From Moritella sp. (GTDB taxonomy: Bacteria; Pseudomonadota; Gammaproteobacteria; Enterobacterales; Moritellaceae), in NCBI RefSeq assembly GCF_013215705.1, contig NZ_JABSQR010000025.1:1-64000 (forward strand): a stretch of 64,000 nt of DNA, read 5' to 3'. Below, in pieces: positions 27,163-38,049 of this stretch (the first letter of the stretch is position 1; every line of letters begins with the position of its first letter). The position numbers and the translations under genes were made by a program. The notes beneath the pieces are model-generated. The model was not told the origin of the DNA. It saw only the letters and a list, made by a program, of their open reading frames with translations, and made no database searches.

Positions 27163-28495
27163 ATGGTAGATCAAGTCGGAAATATTGAGATGGCTCACCC
27201 TCATACAGCAATAACAAGCTACAGTGGTTATATTTATCAAGGAAAAATAGCTCTATTACATTGTCTTAGATTAATTGAACAAGCCCCAGAAGAAAGCCGA
27301 AGACTAAAATTACAAATTGAAAGTATTGAAGACTTTGCAATTTTAAATATTAATAATTCTTGTAAGTCATTACACCAAGTAAAAGCAAGAAAAGATCGTC
27401 TCTTCTCAGACTATAGAACTGATATTATTCAACAGCGAGCTAAAGCTGAGCGACACGAAAATGCTGAAGCATTCTTCCATGTATCTTTACAATTGAGACG
27501 CATCCCAGATACATTTGAGGATGATTATTCCCCTGTAACGTTTTACCAATACTTTGATACTAACGATAGCCCTGTTGACCACTGCACCCTTAGCAATGTT
27601 GATCTTTTTATCGAACACCAAATCGAGAAAGTTTACAGCACACTTTTTCAAAATGAAGAATACCGTACTAATAATGACTATTTACTCAAGAGCCGTCAGT
27701 TCCTAGAAGATATTATTATCAAGCATGTTATTGATGTCCATAGTGAAATACAACAAAGCAGCGCAACAGGTGCAGTGCAAAGAGGAGTGGCTGCTCGTCG
27801 CAATATTGAATTCAATGAAATTTACGAAGTATTAACAGAAAACCTCAATGACCGAGCTTTAGATGAAAGTTATTTTCACTATTTACTGTTAAAGGATGCG
27901 GGAATATATTTCCATGCGTACTGCCAGAAACTAGGAGTCAACGAGGAAAATACATTACTTAAACTAAATTATTATTTTTCTAAATTTAACAAACTTGATC
28001 GTAACTCGTTGACAAAATTTATTCGAGCAATAGTGCCGCATAAAAAAGTTGGATTTAATAACATATCTCAATATAAAGATAATACATTCCATCTTGATGA
28101 TTTTAAAAGAGGATTATTGAAAGTATTGGATCAAATGGCACAATCTGAATTTGATGAATCCTTACAATTACCATCGTTTTTTTTTCTGGGAAAATAACAA
28201 TGAATATCTATACCCAACGGCAATTCACCATCACGAAGATGATGCTGAAGATCTCTGCATTGAAATAATCGAGGCATCAATAGCTGATGACGTTAACTTT
28301 TTGTTTGAGGGTGGAAAATTAGTTAATCGACATATTAATTGTCAATCTATTTTCTCAAGTGTTGCAGTTGGTAACCAGATTGAATTTAACCTAGAAGATG
28401 GATTTTCGGATGAACTAAACGAGAACAGAATCAATAGTTTTAGAAATGTATCACTCATATCCATAGCAGAAGCCAAGCGAGTTATAAATGATTGA
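27163..28495 (+). pseudogene. ABC-3C/Lamassu-like effector with Cap4/DUF4297-type nuclease, frameshifted at T9
   Basis: The first gene of a three-gene defence operon. Residues about 15-130 look like a DUF4297/Cap4-type PD-(D/E)xK nuclease: SGYIYQGKIAL, then E53, E56-D57 and Q72-V-K74 in IESIEDF and LHQVKARK. The frame ends early at 28197. The rest continues in another frame from the T9 run at 28177-28185 (FFWENNNEYLYPTAI) to 28495. With eight Ts the protein would be 443 residues. I chose ATG 27163 because AAGGGA lies ahead of it. As read, the C-terminal interaction domain is lost. The family assignment is from motif and context. Confidence 0.65.
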
Positions 28496-29174
28496 GATAA
28501 TAATAAATACCTTTGAAATATTCAACTATTCTAAATTACCAAATAGTGATATTCACATATTTAAATCTAATATAATGGATGATTACTGGGTAATTTATCA
28601 AGGTTCACCAAGTCAACTTTTAGAAAAAAAAGGACAGAGTGAGTTAATGGCTCAGTGTAAAAAGGTTTGCACCGATCCCGCTTTCGAAAAAAATGCTAAT
28701 ATTATTTGCTTATGGGATGTTGAATCTATAGACAAAAAAACCATTCGTCAACTCCATCATGCAGAAGAAGATATCTACTTTTTCAAAAAAAACGTGCTTT
28801 ATTATACCCAAAGTGAACTTACTAGCTTTAAAGAACAGTCTTCAGCTTACCCTCTTCGAAATTTACTTCAACAGTACCCAACAAACCCTGAGGTATTCCA
28901 ACGCTATAAAGCAAGTATAAATAAAGGTACGTGGGAATCATTACTTTATAGAATATGCATGAAATTAACTTTCATACCTATTGAAAAAGGATCTAATGAA
29001 GACATATCAAACCTGTACAAAAATCATGACATCGCTATGAATAAAATAAAAGATAAAGATAGTTTAATAAATTTAAACACCGTGGCTCAAAAATTAAGTG
29101 AAAGCGAACTAGCGTGTAAACCTGATAAGTTACTTAATTTAATAATGGAACAACTTGAGACCAGTGAATTATGA
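28488..29174 (+). CDS. ABC-3C middle component / LmuC-like protein
   Basis: A 228-residue protein with no membrane segment or signal. Its N-terminal part has strands and a conserved-looking IICLWDVESIDKKTIRQLHHAEED near residue 80. Placement between the nuclease-type effector and the SMC-type ATPase is that of the middle component of ABC-three-component systems (LmuC or DdmB in Lamassu/DdmABC). It overlaps the effector frame by 8 bases and the ATPase start by 4 (ATGA), so the three are translationally coupled. The frame is intact. The exact family is inferred from context. Confidence 0.6.
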   Translation: MIEIIINTFEIFNYSKLPNSDIHIFKSNIMDDYWVIYQGSPSQLLEKKGQSELMAQCKKVCTDPAFEKNANIICLWDVESIDKKTIRQLHHAEEDIYFFKKNVLYYTQSELTSFKEQSSAYPLRNLLQQYPTNPEVFQRYKASINKGTWESLLYRICMKLTFIPIEKGSNEDISNLYKNHDIAMNKIKDKDSLINLNTVAQKLSESELACKPDKLLNLIMEQLETSEL

Positions 29175-31527
29175 ACATTAAATTAAAAAAATTGACTATT
29201 AAAAACTTCAAAATATTTCATTTTGTTGAGTTAGAAATCACAACAACTAATTTGGCTCTACTTGATGGTCCTAACGGGTTTGGAAAAACATCATTTTATG
29301 ATGCCTTAGAACTCCTCTTTTTAGGAAACGTATCAAGGTATATTGATTTAGACTCAAATGTATCTAATCTACGAAAACGTATTGGGAGTTTCCCACTTCT
29401 TTATGATGGCACTAAATCCGGTGACTCACTGTCGATAGAAGCAACAATTGAGATAGACCATAGTGTTAAATATATAAAACGATGCGCAACAAAAGAAACT
29501 CTGGAAAGTGCGAAGCGCATATCGGATGCTAAGTTCGACTTTTATGTCAAAGAATTAGAGAGTGATAAGTGGGAAAAAATTTCCCATGACGAGACTTATC
29601 TAACTAAGCTGCTCGGAAATAACTACAAAAAAAATTATGGTTTATTCCACTATATTGAGCAAGAAGAAAACACTGCAATGCTTAAAAGCAAAGGTGAGTC
29701 AAAGCAACAAAAAATTGATCACCTATTTGATGTTGAAGATTACCGAAAAAAGATACAAAAATTAACAAAGATCAGAAATAGTATTGGAAAACTAAAAACA
29801 CCGGCTAAGAAAACCACATTAGGTACTTTGCTCGAAGCCCTTAACTCTTTAAAAAAAGAATCGCTCCCCGATAGCTCTAATTTGATACCTCATACCCACC
29901 TAATTGAGACCAAAAATTTCCCTTGGGATGGCGAAACTGTTGACTTTAGCACTGGTACATATGCTCAATGGACTAGTGAAAATGGAATATTAGCGCGCTT
30001 AAAATATTTAAAAGAAAATAGTGATGATTTCTTAAACAACCGTTATAACGAGAATATCAAAAAAAGTTAGCTCTAAAATCTAAGGCGCTTATACCCTTAT
30101 TACAATTTGGCCACCGCCTTGACCGCATTGCTCAATATAAAATTGAAATTGATTTATGTGAGGATGCGAAGCAATATGTGGACAATTCCAAAACTGGATT
30201 AGTTAAATTAGTTGAAAACAATCTAATATTTCCAAAAATATCAATTAGAAAAAAATTTCCCGAACACCTCAAATTTGAAGAATTCGAATCACAAGTTGGA
30301 GAGTTAAAAATATTACTAAAATCATCGGATCAGTTAAGCCAGCATTTATCTCAACTTGAATCATCTAGAGCGCAATATTTAGAGGATCATGATACATATC
30401 AAAAACAGCTTGATTCAAATGAATCTGAATGCCCTACATGTGGACATGACTGGTTAAGACATGAGGTACTTCTTTCTCAGTTTAAAATACAAGAACAAGC
30501 ATTGGCGTCGATTCTTAAGGCTAGCAACTCAAGTTTACAACAAATAGTTCAAGACATTGAAACCAAATACCTATCCCAGATTATAAATATTTGTACAGCC
30601 ATAGTTAACACTGGAAAATCTCAAATTGATTATAAAACAAAAATATGCGATCTTGACGAGAAACAAATAACATACCTAAATCGATTAAAAAAGATCTTTA
30701 TTAAATATCGGATAGATTTATCTAGTTACTATTTGCCATCGTTTGATTTATCTATAGATACACAAACCGAATTATTAATAAAGAAAGTTAAAACTCTATA
30801 CAAGCCTGTTATCTATGATAATTTATCTCCAGATCTAGATGATTTATTTACTGAGGTATTTGAAAATAATGAAAACGAATTACTTAAATTAAACATTGCT
30901 GCAATAGATATAAAAATAAAGTACTTGCAACAACAATATGCTAAATCAAGATTACAAGATATAAAAGACCAAGAAAAAAAATACGATAAAGAAAAAAACA
31001 CATTCGATAATGCGGTTACGATTGACGCAAATCTCGGTAATCTAATTCGTCTATACACGGATAATGTAAACGACTATATAGAGAGTATCAGTAAGGGCAT
31101 TGAAATATTATTCCATATCTATTCTGGTCGTTTACTTCAGAATTTTCATAATGGTTTAGGTATATTTATTGAATCCGATGGCAAATCAATCTCCTTTAAA
31201 GATACTCCTAATGCTGAACATGATGTAATTTTCACTATGAGCTCAGGGCAATTATCATCATTAGTAATTGCGTTCACAATGGCTTTAAACCATAAGTATG
31301 CCAAGCACTCACTATTGTTGATTGATGATCCAGTGCAGACAATGGATGAAATTAATGTTGCTGGTTTTATTGATCTGCTAAGACATGAATTTAGGGATCG
31401 ACAGATTTTCATCTCTACTCACGAAGACCACACTTCAAGTTATTTCAGATATAAATTTGGAAAAGCAGATCTAGAAACACAGAGAATAAACTTCAAGGAT
31501 CTTCAACATAGCATGAATGTTACATAG
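29171..31527 (+). pseudogene. Rad50/SMC-like ABC ATPase (LmuB-type), frameshifted at A7
   Basis: An ABC/SMC ATPase that would be 785 residues if one base were restored. The N-terminal half (29171-30070) has Walker A GPNGFGKTS near residue 33. The frame stops at TAG 30068-30070, just after a run of seven As at 30059-30065. With eight As it continues (KLALKSKALIPLLQF) into the second half. That half holds coiled coils with a CPTC zinc-hook-like motif near residue 421, the ABC signature SSGQLSSLV, Walker B LLLIDDP and the H-loop STHED. All catalytic elements are present once the frame is joined. Rad50-like sensors of this kind drive Lamassu/ABC-3C systems. Confidence 0.72.
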
Positions 31528-31583
31528 GAATACCCAATAATGATGTTCTGAACTCGTTTAATGAGTATATGGCATAGAAAAAC

Positions 31584-31616
31584 AAAAAGGCGAATAATCT
31601 CTGATTCGCCTTTTTT
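31584..31616 (+). terminator. Rho-independent terminator after the ABC-3C operon
   Basis: AAAAAGGCGAAT pairs with ATTCGCCTTTTTT around an eight-base loop, about 57 bases after the ATPase stop. Confidence 0.9.
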
Positions 31617-31689
31617 ATTATTTAATTGGGAAATTAATCATCTTGTTAAAGTTAACCAACTTAATGCCATGTTCCCACCCCGATTCAGT

Positions 31690-31723
31690 AAAAAAAAGAC
31701 AAACCGAAGTTTGTCTTTTTTTT
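31690..31723 (-). terminator. bidirectional terminator at the gcvP end
   Basis: GACAAAC (31698-31704) and GTTTGTC (31709-31715) pair around CGAA, flanked by eight As and eight Ts, so it works in both directions. It separates the defence operon from gcvP. Confidence 0.93.
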
Positions 31724-31767
31724 AATTACCTTTGTCCGAATTTATAACACTCGGCTACACACCAAAA

Positions 31768-34674
31768 TTAGTCGTTATACGCTTCAATTGGCGGACATGA
31801 GCAGAATAAGTTACGGTCGCCATACACATCATCGATGCGGTTTACTGTAGGCCAGAACTTGTCTTTCTTCACGTAAGGTGCAGGGTAAACCGCCGTTTCA
31901 CGGTCATAAACACGATCCCAGTTAGCGTCAACAATATCAGCTAGCGTGTGTGGTGCGTGATGGAGTGGGCTTTGTTCTGCAGTCCACTCACCCGATTCAA
32001 CTTTCGCAATCTCAGCACGGATGCTGGTCATTGCTTCGATGAAGCGATCTAATTCCGCTTTAGATTCTGATTCAGTTGGCTCAATCATCAGCGTACCCGC
32101 TACTGGGAAGCTCATTGTTGGCGCGTGGAAACCATAATCCATTAGACGTTTAGCCACATCAGACTCGGTGATACCCGTAATTTCTTTAAGTGGGCGTAAA
32201 TCAATGATGCACTCGTGAGCAACACGATCATTACGGCCTTTATAAAGCACTGGGAACAGTGGGTCTAAGTTTTGAGCTAGGTAGTTAGCGTTCAAGATAG
32301 CTGTCTGTGTAGACGCTTTCAGACCCGCTGTACCTAACATGTTGATGTACATCCACGTAATAGGCAAGATGCTTGCGCTACCGAACGGTGCAGCCGATAC
32401 CGCACCGTTGTGACGGCTTTCTTTACCTGTGTCAGCAACCGCGTGACCAGCAACAAAAGGTGCAAGGTGTGCTTTAACGCCGATAGGACCCATACCTGGA
32501 CCACCGCCACCGTGTGGGATAGCGAATGTTTTGTGTAAGTTAAGGTGAGAAACATCAGAACCCATCGAGCCCGGAGATGTTAATGCGACCTGTGCATTCA
32601 TGTTCGCGCCGTCCATGTAAACTTGGCCGCCGTTGTCATGAATGATTTGACAGATTTCTTTGATCGTTTCTTCGTATACACCGTGTGTCGATGGGTACGT
32701 GATCATGATGCAAGAAAGATTGTCTTTCAGCTCAATCGCTTTAGCACGTAAGTCTGCAACGTCAACGTTACCGTTCGCATCACACTTAGTTACTACAACT
32801 TTCAGACCCGCCATTTGCGCTGATGCAGGGTTAGTACCGTGCGCAGAGCTAGGGATCAGACAGATGTTACGGTGCGATTCGCCACGTGACTCATGGTATT
32901 TGTGAATTGCGAGTAGACCCGCGTATTCACCTTGTGCACCCGAGTTAGGTTGCATACAAATTGAATCGTAACCTGTGATGCTAATTAACCAGTCTTCTAA
33001 CAGGTCAATCATCACTTTATAACCAACCGCTTGATCTGCTGGGCAGAACGGGTGCATGTTACTGAATTCAGGCCAGGTTACTGGGATCATTTCGGCAACC
33101 GCATTCAGTTTCATAGTACAAGAACCTAATGAAATCATTGAATGGTTAAGCGCTAAATCTTTATTTTCCAGTGATTTAATATAACGCATCATTTCTGTTT
33201 CAGAATGGTGAGTATTAAATACTGGGTGAGTTAGGAATGCTGATTCACGTTCAAGTTCAGCTGGGATAGACGTGCTACCGGTTGCTGCTAGTTCAGCTTC
33301 TAGTGCATCAATCGAGATACCGTGGTCATCGCCCAGTAGTACGTCGAATAATGTCGCTAGGTCTGCTTGCGTGATGGTTTCATCGATGCTGATACCAACT
33401 TGATGTTCAGCGTCAAGACGGAAGTTAATGCCCGCTGCTAATGCGCGAGTAACCACTTTCTCTTTGTTATCTAACTGGTCGTTGTCTAACTGCACTGTGA
33501 TGGTATCGAACCATGTATTGTTAGCAAGGCTTAAACCACCTTTAACAAGACCAGCTGCTAATAAATCCGTGAAACGGTGGACACGCTTAGCAATATCTTT
33601 CAGGCCTTCTGGACCGTGATACGTTGCGTAGAAACCAGCCATGTTCGCTAATAGTACCTGTGCAGTACAAATGTTTGAGTTGGCTTTTTCGCGGCGGATG
33701 TGTTGCTCGCGCGTTTGCATTGCCATACGCAGTGCAGGTTTACCATGGGTGTCTTTAGAAACACCAATAATACGACCCGGCATAGAACGCTTATGTTTGT
33801 CACACGTTGCGAAGAATGCCGCGTGTGGACCGCCATAACCCATTGGTACACCAAAGCGTTGTGAACTACCAAACGCGATGTCTGCGCCAAGTTCAGCCGG
33901 TGATTTAACGCGTGTTAGAGCCAGTAGATCAGAACCAACTGCAACCACACCTTTTCTCGCTTGGATAGCCGCGATGATGCCGCTAATGTCAGTCAGTTCG
34001 CCGTTCGTGCCAGGATACTGTAGTACCGCACCAAACAAGTCATGCTCAGGCGCTGTTTCTGCAGGGCCTTGAATAATAGTGAAACCGAAGTGCTCTGCAC
34101 GTTCGATCATCACGTCAGCTACTTGTGGGTGTACGCTGTCGGCGATAAAGAAGTTATCACATTTTTTGTTTTTAGAAACACGCTTACACATTGCCATTGC
34201 TTCAGCTGCTGCAGTTGCTTCGTCAAGTAATGATGCGCTTGCTAAGTCCATGCCGGTTAGATCACACGTCATGGTTTGGAAGTTTAGTAGTGCTTCTAAA
34301 CGACCTTGAGCAATTTCTGGTTGGTAAGGCGTGTATGCCGTATACCAGCCTGGATTTTCGAATACGTTACGTAGGATAACATTCGGCACGTTGGTACCGT
34401 AATAGCCCATACCAATGTAGCTTTTATTTACTGTGTTCTTTGCTGCGATGGCTTTTAATTCTTGCAGTGCGGCAACTTCAGATAACTGATGGCCAGCAAC
34501 AATATCTTCTGCCAATAAGATCGAGCTTGGTACTGTTTGTTGAATAAGGTCTTCTAAAGAGTCTGCGCCAACTTTCGTTAACATCGCTTTAGTTTCTGCT
34601 TCGCAAGGACCGATGTGGCGACGGGCGAAATTATCAATCTGCTCTAACTGGGCAAGTGGGGTATGGGTTTTCAT
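31768..34674 (-). CDS. gcvP: glycine dehydrogenase (decarboxylating), P protein
   Basis: A 968-residue homodimeric PLP enzyme of the glycine cleavage system. It decarboxylates glycine and passes the aminomethyl group to lipoyl-GcvH. The PLP lysine lies in [18 protein letters not shown] near residue 705, and the N-terminal [14 protein letters not shown] motif is intact. Length fits the gammaproteobacterial type (about 957-970). It lies downstream of gcvTH but a terminator separates it, so it may have its own promoter in the AT-rich 147-base gap. Confidence 0.97.
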   Translation of the reverse strand: MKTHTPLAQLEQIDNFARRHIGPCEAETKAMLTKVGADSLEDLIQQTVPSSILLAEDIVAGHQLSEVAALQELKAIAAKNTVNKSYIGMGYYGTNVPNVILRNVFENPGWYTAYTPYQPEIAQGRLEALLNFQTMTCDLTGMDLASASLLDEATAAAEAMAMCKRVSKNKKCDNFFIADSVHPQVADVMIERAEHFGFTIIQGPAETAPEHDLFGAVLQYPGTNGELTDISGIIAAIQARKGVVAVGSDLLALTRVKSPAELGADIAFGSSQRFGVPMGYGGPHAAFFATCDKHKRSMPGRIIGVSKDTHGKPALRMAMQTREQHIRREKANSNICTAQVLLANMAGFYATYHGPEGLKDIAKRVHRFTDLLAAGLVKGGLSLANNTWFDTITVQLDNDQLDNKEKVVTRALAAGINFRLDAEHQVGISIDETITQADLATLFDVLLGDDHGISIDALEAELAATGSTSIPAELERESAFLTHPVFNTHHSETEMMRYIKSLENKDLALNHSMISLGSCTMKLNAVAEMIPVTWPEFSNMHPFCPADQAVGYKVMIDLLEDWLISITGYDSICMQPNSGAQGEYAGLLAIHKYHESRGESHRNICLIPSSAHGTNPASAQMAGLKVVVTKCDANGNVDVADLRAKAIELKDNLSCIMITYPSTHGVYEETIKEICQIIHDNGGQVYMDGANMNAQVALTSPGSMGSDVSHLNLHKTFAIPHGGGGPGMGPIGVKAHLAPFVAGHAVADTGKESRHNGAVSAAPFGSASILPITWMYINMLGTAGLKASTQTAILNANYLAQNLDPLFPVLYKGRNDRVAHECIIDLRPLKEITGITESDVAKRLMDYGFHAPTMSFPVAGTLMIEPTESESKAELDRFIEAMTSIRAEIAKVESGEWTAEQSPLHHAPHTLADIVDANWDRVYDRETAVYPAPYVKKDKFWPTVNRIDDVYGDRNLFCSCPPIEAYND

Positions 34675-34782
34675 GCAATTCCCTGTATATTTACTATTAC
34701 AAAATTAAATGACATTTTATAAAAAATAAGTAAGTGCTAATTAAATTCACGTTTCATAAAATTAACTTAGCATTTAAACGCT

Positions 34783-34814
34783 AAAAAAAACCCCGAGGCT
34801 AGCTCAGGGTTTCA
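34783..34814 (-). terminator. Rho-independent terminator after gcvH
   Basis: On the minus strand AAACCCTGAG pairs with CTCGGGGTTT around a short loop, followed by eight Ts. It separates gcvTH from gcvP. Confidence 0.85.
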
Positions 34815-34821
34815 ACAACAA

Positions 34822-35208
34822 TTAGTCTTCGATTGACTCAGCATAACCAACCGCGTCAAGTAGCGCTTCGAGTTCGCTTTCGTCAGACGCTTTCACGCGG
34901 AACAACCAGCCTTCGCCGAATGCATCCGAGTTTACTAACTCTGGCGAGTCTTCTAATTCTTCATTGATTGCGACAATTTCACCACTGATTGGAGCGTAGA
35001 TGTCTGATGCCGCTTTAACAGATTCGCCTACAGCGCAATCTTCGCCAGCAGTGATTTCATCACCTACGTCTGGTAAATCAATGAATACCATGTCACCTAA
35101 AAGGCCTTGTGCATGGTCAGAAATACCGACAGTGTAAGTACCATCTTTTTCTTTACGAACCCATTCGTGTGAAGATGCATATTTTAATTCAGCTGGGATA
35201 TTACTCAT
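34822..35208 (-). CDS. gcvH: glycine cleavage system H protein
   Basis: A 128-residue lipoyl carrier that shuttles the aminomethyl group between GcvP, GcvT and the dihydrolipoyl dehydrogenase. The lipoylated lysine lies in ESVKAASD near residue 65, with the flanking glycines ([15 protein letters not shown]) as usual. The C-terminal GEGWLFRVK element is typical. Length equals the family norm. It follows gcvT by 55 bases. Confidence 0.97.
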   Translation of the reverse strand: MSNIPAELKYASSHEWVRKEKDGTYTVGISDHAQGLLGDMVFIDLPDVGDEITAGEDCAVGESVKAASDIYAPISGEIVAINEELEDSPELVNSDAFGEGWLFRVKASDESELEALLDAVGYAESIED

Positions 35209-35263
35209 TGTTGAAACTTCCTTTTGTCTTTTACTTAAATGATTATGTTGTTATTTGGTCGCA

Positions 35264-36358
35264 CTAAACTAGTTTTTTACCATTACGAACGAACGCTGGT
35301 TTAGTTACGGCAACAGTAACAAGCTTTTTACGCATTTCAACTTCAGCCGTGGCACCGATTGATGCTGGTACGCGTGCAAATGCAACACTAAAACCAAGTG
35401 TTGGTGAGAAGCTACCACTGGTGATAACGCCTTCGCATGCTTCGCCTGCTGCGTTAGTGAATACGACTTTTTGACCAGTACGTAATACACCTTTCGCTTC
35501 AAGTACTAAACCAACAAGTTTGTCAGTGCCTGCTGCTTTTTGAGCAGTTAGCGCTGCGCGACCGATAAAGTCACGTTCTTGAGGTTCCCAAGCAATTGTC
35601 CAGCCCATGTTAGCGGCTAGCGGCGATACAGTTTCATCCATATCTAAACCATAAAGGTTCATGCCGGCTTCTAGACGTAGTGTGTCACGTGCGCCGAGAC
35701 CTGCTGGTTGTACACCTGCGTCCACAAGTTGCTGCCATAAATCGCAAGCTTGGTCTTGTGGAACCACGATTTCATAACCTGCTTCACCGGTATAACCCGT
35801 TGTCGCAATAAACAAACTACCCGATTGTACACCAAAAAATGGCTTCATGCCTTCGACCGCGGCGTTTTGCTCAGCGGTGAATACAGTAGCAGCTTTTTCT
35901 TTGGCTTTCGGGCCCTGTACTGCAATCATTGACAGTTCAGGTAATTCAGTCACTTCAACAGTAAATTCTGCAGCTTGTTTGTTGATCCATGCTAAATCTT
36001 TAACACGCGTCGCTGAGTTAACCACTAAACGGTAATATTCATCATTGAAGAAGTAAACGATAAGGTCATCAATAACCCCACCATCTTGTTGTAACATTCC
36101 TGTATATAGCGCTTTACCAGAAACAGTTAATTTTGCCACATCATTGGCAAGTAAATAACGTAAGAACGGCTTAGCGTCAGCGCCTTTGATATCAACGATG
36201 GTCATGTGTGACACATCGAACATACCCGCATCTTCGCGGACAGCATTATGTTCAGCAATCTGGGAACCGTAATTGATTGGCATATCCCAACCATGAAAGT
36301 CCACCATTTTTGCCCCTGCTTCTACGTGCTTCGGGAACAGTACTGTTTGTTGAGCCAT
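35264..36358 (-). CDS. gcvT: aminomethyltransferase, T protein
   Basis: A 364-residue enzyme that releases ammonia and transfers the methylene unit from GcvH to tetrahydrofolate. Recognised marks are [13 protein letters not shown] near residue 48, the [10 protein letters not shown] segment and the catalytic aspartate region [13 protein letters not shown]. Length fits E. coli GcvT (364). It leads the gcvTH unit. No glycine riboswitch could be seen upstream. Confidence 0.97.
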   Translation of the reverse strand: MAQQTVLFPKHVEAGAKMVDFHGWDMPINYGSQIAEHNAVREDAGMFDVSHMTIVDIKGADAKPFLRYLLANDVAKLTVSGKALYTGMLQQDGGVIDDLIVYFFNDEYYRLVVNSATRVKDLAWINKQAAEFTVEVTELPELSMIAVQGPKAKEKAATVFTAEQNAAVEGMKPFFGVQSGSLFIATTGYTGEAGYEIVVPQDQACDLWQQLVDAGVQPAGLGARDTLRLEAGMNLYGLDMDETVSPLAANMGWTIAWEPQERDFIGRAALTAQKAAGTDKLVGLVLEAKGVLRTGQKVVFTNAAGEACEGVITSGSFSPTLGFSVAFARVPASIGATAEVEMRKKLVTVAVTKPAFVRNGKKLV

Positions 36359-36809
36359 TCTATAATTCCTTTAATTGACAGTTATTAATCAAGACTTTGG
36401 GATCAAGTAAAATTGCTTTGTTGCTTTCGTATAAAATAGTTATGTAAAGCCTATTACATGACAATAATTCGATTATACCCTTAGATAGCATTCGTTAAAA
36501 ATCATTTAAGGAATAGAAAATCTAATGGTTAAACAAATAATAATGCGGATGAGGCTAACACTTAAATAGTGGAAAAAGTTATTTTAGGGGGATAATGACG
36601 TAGTAGATCACAAAAACACTGGACTAGGCAGTTGTTTTTACCAGGTAGGAGCTATATTAACAATGATTAAGCTGCTGCAATGCTTAAAAGCAACCCTGTT
36701 AACATTATAATAACTAATGTAAACCGAGTGTTTACATTAGTTATTCTCATTAATAGTGTCTCCAAGCAGGTGGATTAATTACACTATTTAACAATTAACT
36801 GTGATCAGC
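36359..36809. other. gcvT upstream region, 450 bases
   Basis: An AT-rich region with the probable gcvT promoter. No gene and no glycine-riboswitch-like structure is seen. The one clear element is the long hairpin at 36709-36745, listed separately. Confidence 0.5.
36709..36745 (-). terminator. 15-bp perfect hairpin after ubiI
   Basis: AATAACTAATGTAAA (36709-36723) pairs perfectly with TTTACATTAGTTATT (36731-36745) around CCGAGTG. It lies about 65 bases past the ubiI stop. The T-run is absent, so it may be an atypical terminator or an mRNA-stabilising hairpin. Confidence 0.55.
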
Positions 36810-38027
36810 TTAACGACTACTGTTTAGTTTAGCAAGTTCAGGTAACTCACCATCCAAGCCCATGGCACGTTTAATAAAGCTTTGCTTTAGCCCAGGTAAT
36901 GTATTCGATAAGGTTAGACCAATATCACGGAAAATACGTTTCGCCGGATGACCACCACTAAACAAACGCTTTAACCCTTCCATGCTTGAGATCATCACCG
37001 CCGCTTCAGCTTTACGCCAGCGCTCAAATTTACGCAGATGGGCATGGGTGCCGATGTCTTTGTTGGCGAGGTGATTTTCTAATACACACTGCGCCAAACT
37101 CGCCGCATCTAACAAACCAAGGTTTACGCCCTGCCCTGCTAATGGGTGAATGGTATGCGCGGCATCGCCAATCAATGCTACCCGCTCGCTAGCAAAGCTA
37201 CGGGCATAACGCATTTTAAGTGGGAATGCCTGACGCTGACCTTCAATTTTACACAGTCCTAAACGACCATCAAAAGCCACGGTCAGTTGTTTGTTGAACT
37301 CAGCGTCGTCCATTGCTAACAGTTCATTGGCACGCTCTGGCGGTAATGACCACACAATTGAACACAGATCCGGTTGCCATAACGGTAAAAACGCGAGTGG
37401 TCCTTCTGGATTAAAGATCTGACGCGCACAAGATTGATGTGGTTCAACAGTACGGATATTAGCGACGATAGCATGGTGATTATAATCCCAGGTCGTCAGC
37501 GGAATATCCACTTGCGAACGCGTCCATGAATTAGCGCCATCTGCACCAACAATCAGTTTCGCATACACGGGTTCTTGATCTTCTAAGGTTAACCAAGCAG
37601 CATCATCGCCGCGGGTTAATTTACGAATACGAGTACCGGTTAATAAGGTAATGTTGCTGGCTGTTTCGATCTGCTCTAACAGCGCTAATTGGATCACTTT
37701 GTTTTCAACTAAATGACCTAAGGTATCTGTCATTAGTCCGTCGCCGTCAAATTCGATATGCCCAAAGCCATTACGATCCCAAACTTGCATGGCGTTGTAC
37801 GCTTGATAACGGCGGCTTTCGATACCTGTCCAGGCATCTAAATTTTGTAATATGTTTTGGCTGGCACGACTCAGTGCACTGATGCGCAATTCAGGTGCAT
37901 CACCTAATTCGCGATCAAATTCATTACCTTCGATAACCACGATCTTAAGGGTGGTTTCCTTTAATGCTGCAGCAAAAGCAAGACCAACCATGCCACCACC
38001 AACAACCGCAATATCATAAGATTGCAT
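36810..38027 (-). CDS. ubiI: UbiI-type 2-octaprenylphenol hydroxylase (VisC)
   Basis: A 405-residue FAD monooxygenase of the UbiH/UbiF/VisC family that hydroxylates a ring position in ubiquinone synthesis. The N-terminal dinucleotide motif VGGGMVGLAFAAAL, the DGANSWTR strand near residue 170 and the second FAD motif ALIGDAAHTIHPLAGQGVN near residue 285 are present. ATG 38027 is chosen because AGGA precedes it and the upstream 15 residues do not look like the family. It lies 22 bases after ubiH, matching the E. coli order. Confidence 0.9.
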   Translation of the reverse strand: MQSYDIAVVGGGMVGLAFAAALKETTLKIVVIEGNEFDRELGDAPELRISALSRASQNILQNLDAWTGIESRRYQAYNAMQVWDRNGFGHIEFDGDGLMTDTLGHLVENKVIQLALLEQIETASNITLLTGTRIRKLTRGDDAAWLTLEDQEPVYAKLIVGADGANSWTRSQVDIPLTTWDYNHHAIVANIRTVEPHQSCARQIFNPEGPLAFLPLWQPDLCSIVWSLPPERANELLAMDDAEFNKQLTVAFDGRLGLCKIEGQRQAFPLKMRYARSFASERVALIGDAAHTIHPLAGQGVNLGLLDAASLAQCVLENHLANKDIGTHAHLRKFERWRKAEAAVMISSMEGLKRLFSGGHPAKRIFRDIGLTLSNTLPGLKQSFIKRAMGLDGELPELAKLNSSR

Positions 38028-38049
38028 ATAACATCCTAATTTTGATAGC

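Noticed and set aside
27006-27188. 60-residue frame just before the defence operon
   Set aside because: It overlaps the chosen start of the effector, has no ribosome site and matches nothing I know. It may be a chance frame or leader.
36359-36700. Glycine riboswitch upstream of gcvT
   Set aside because: Vibrios often have one, but I could not find the paired aptamer core motifs here. A Rfam covariance search would settle it.
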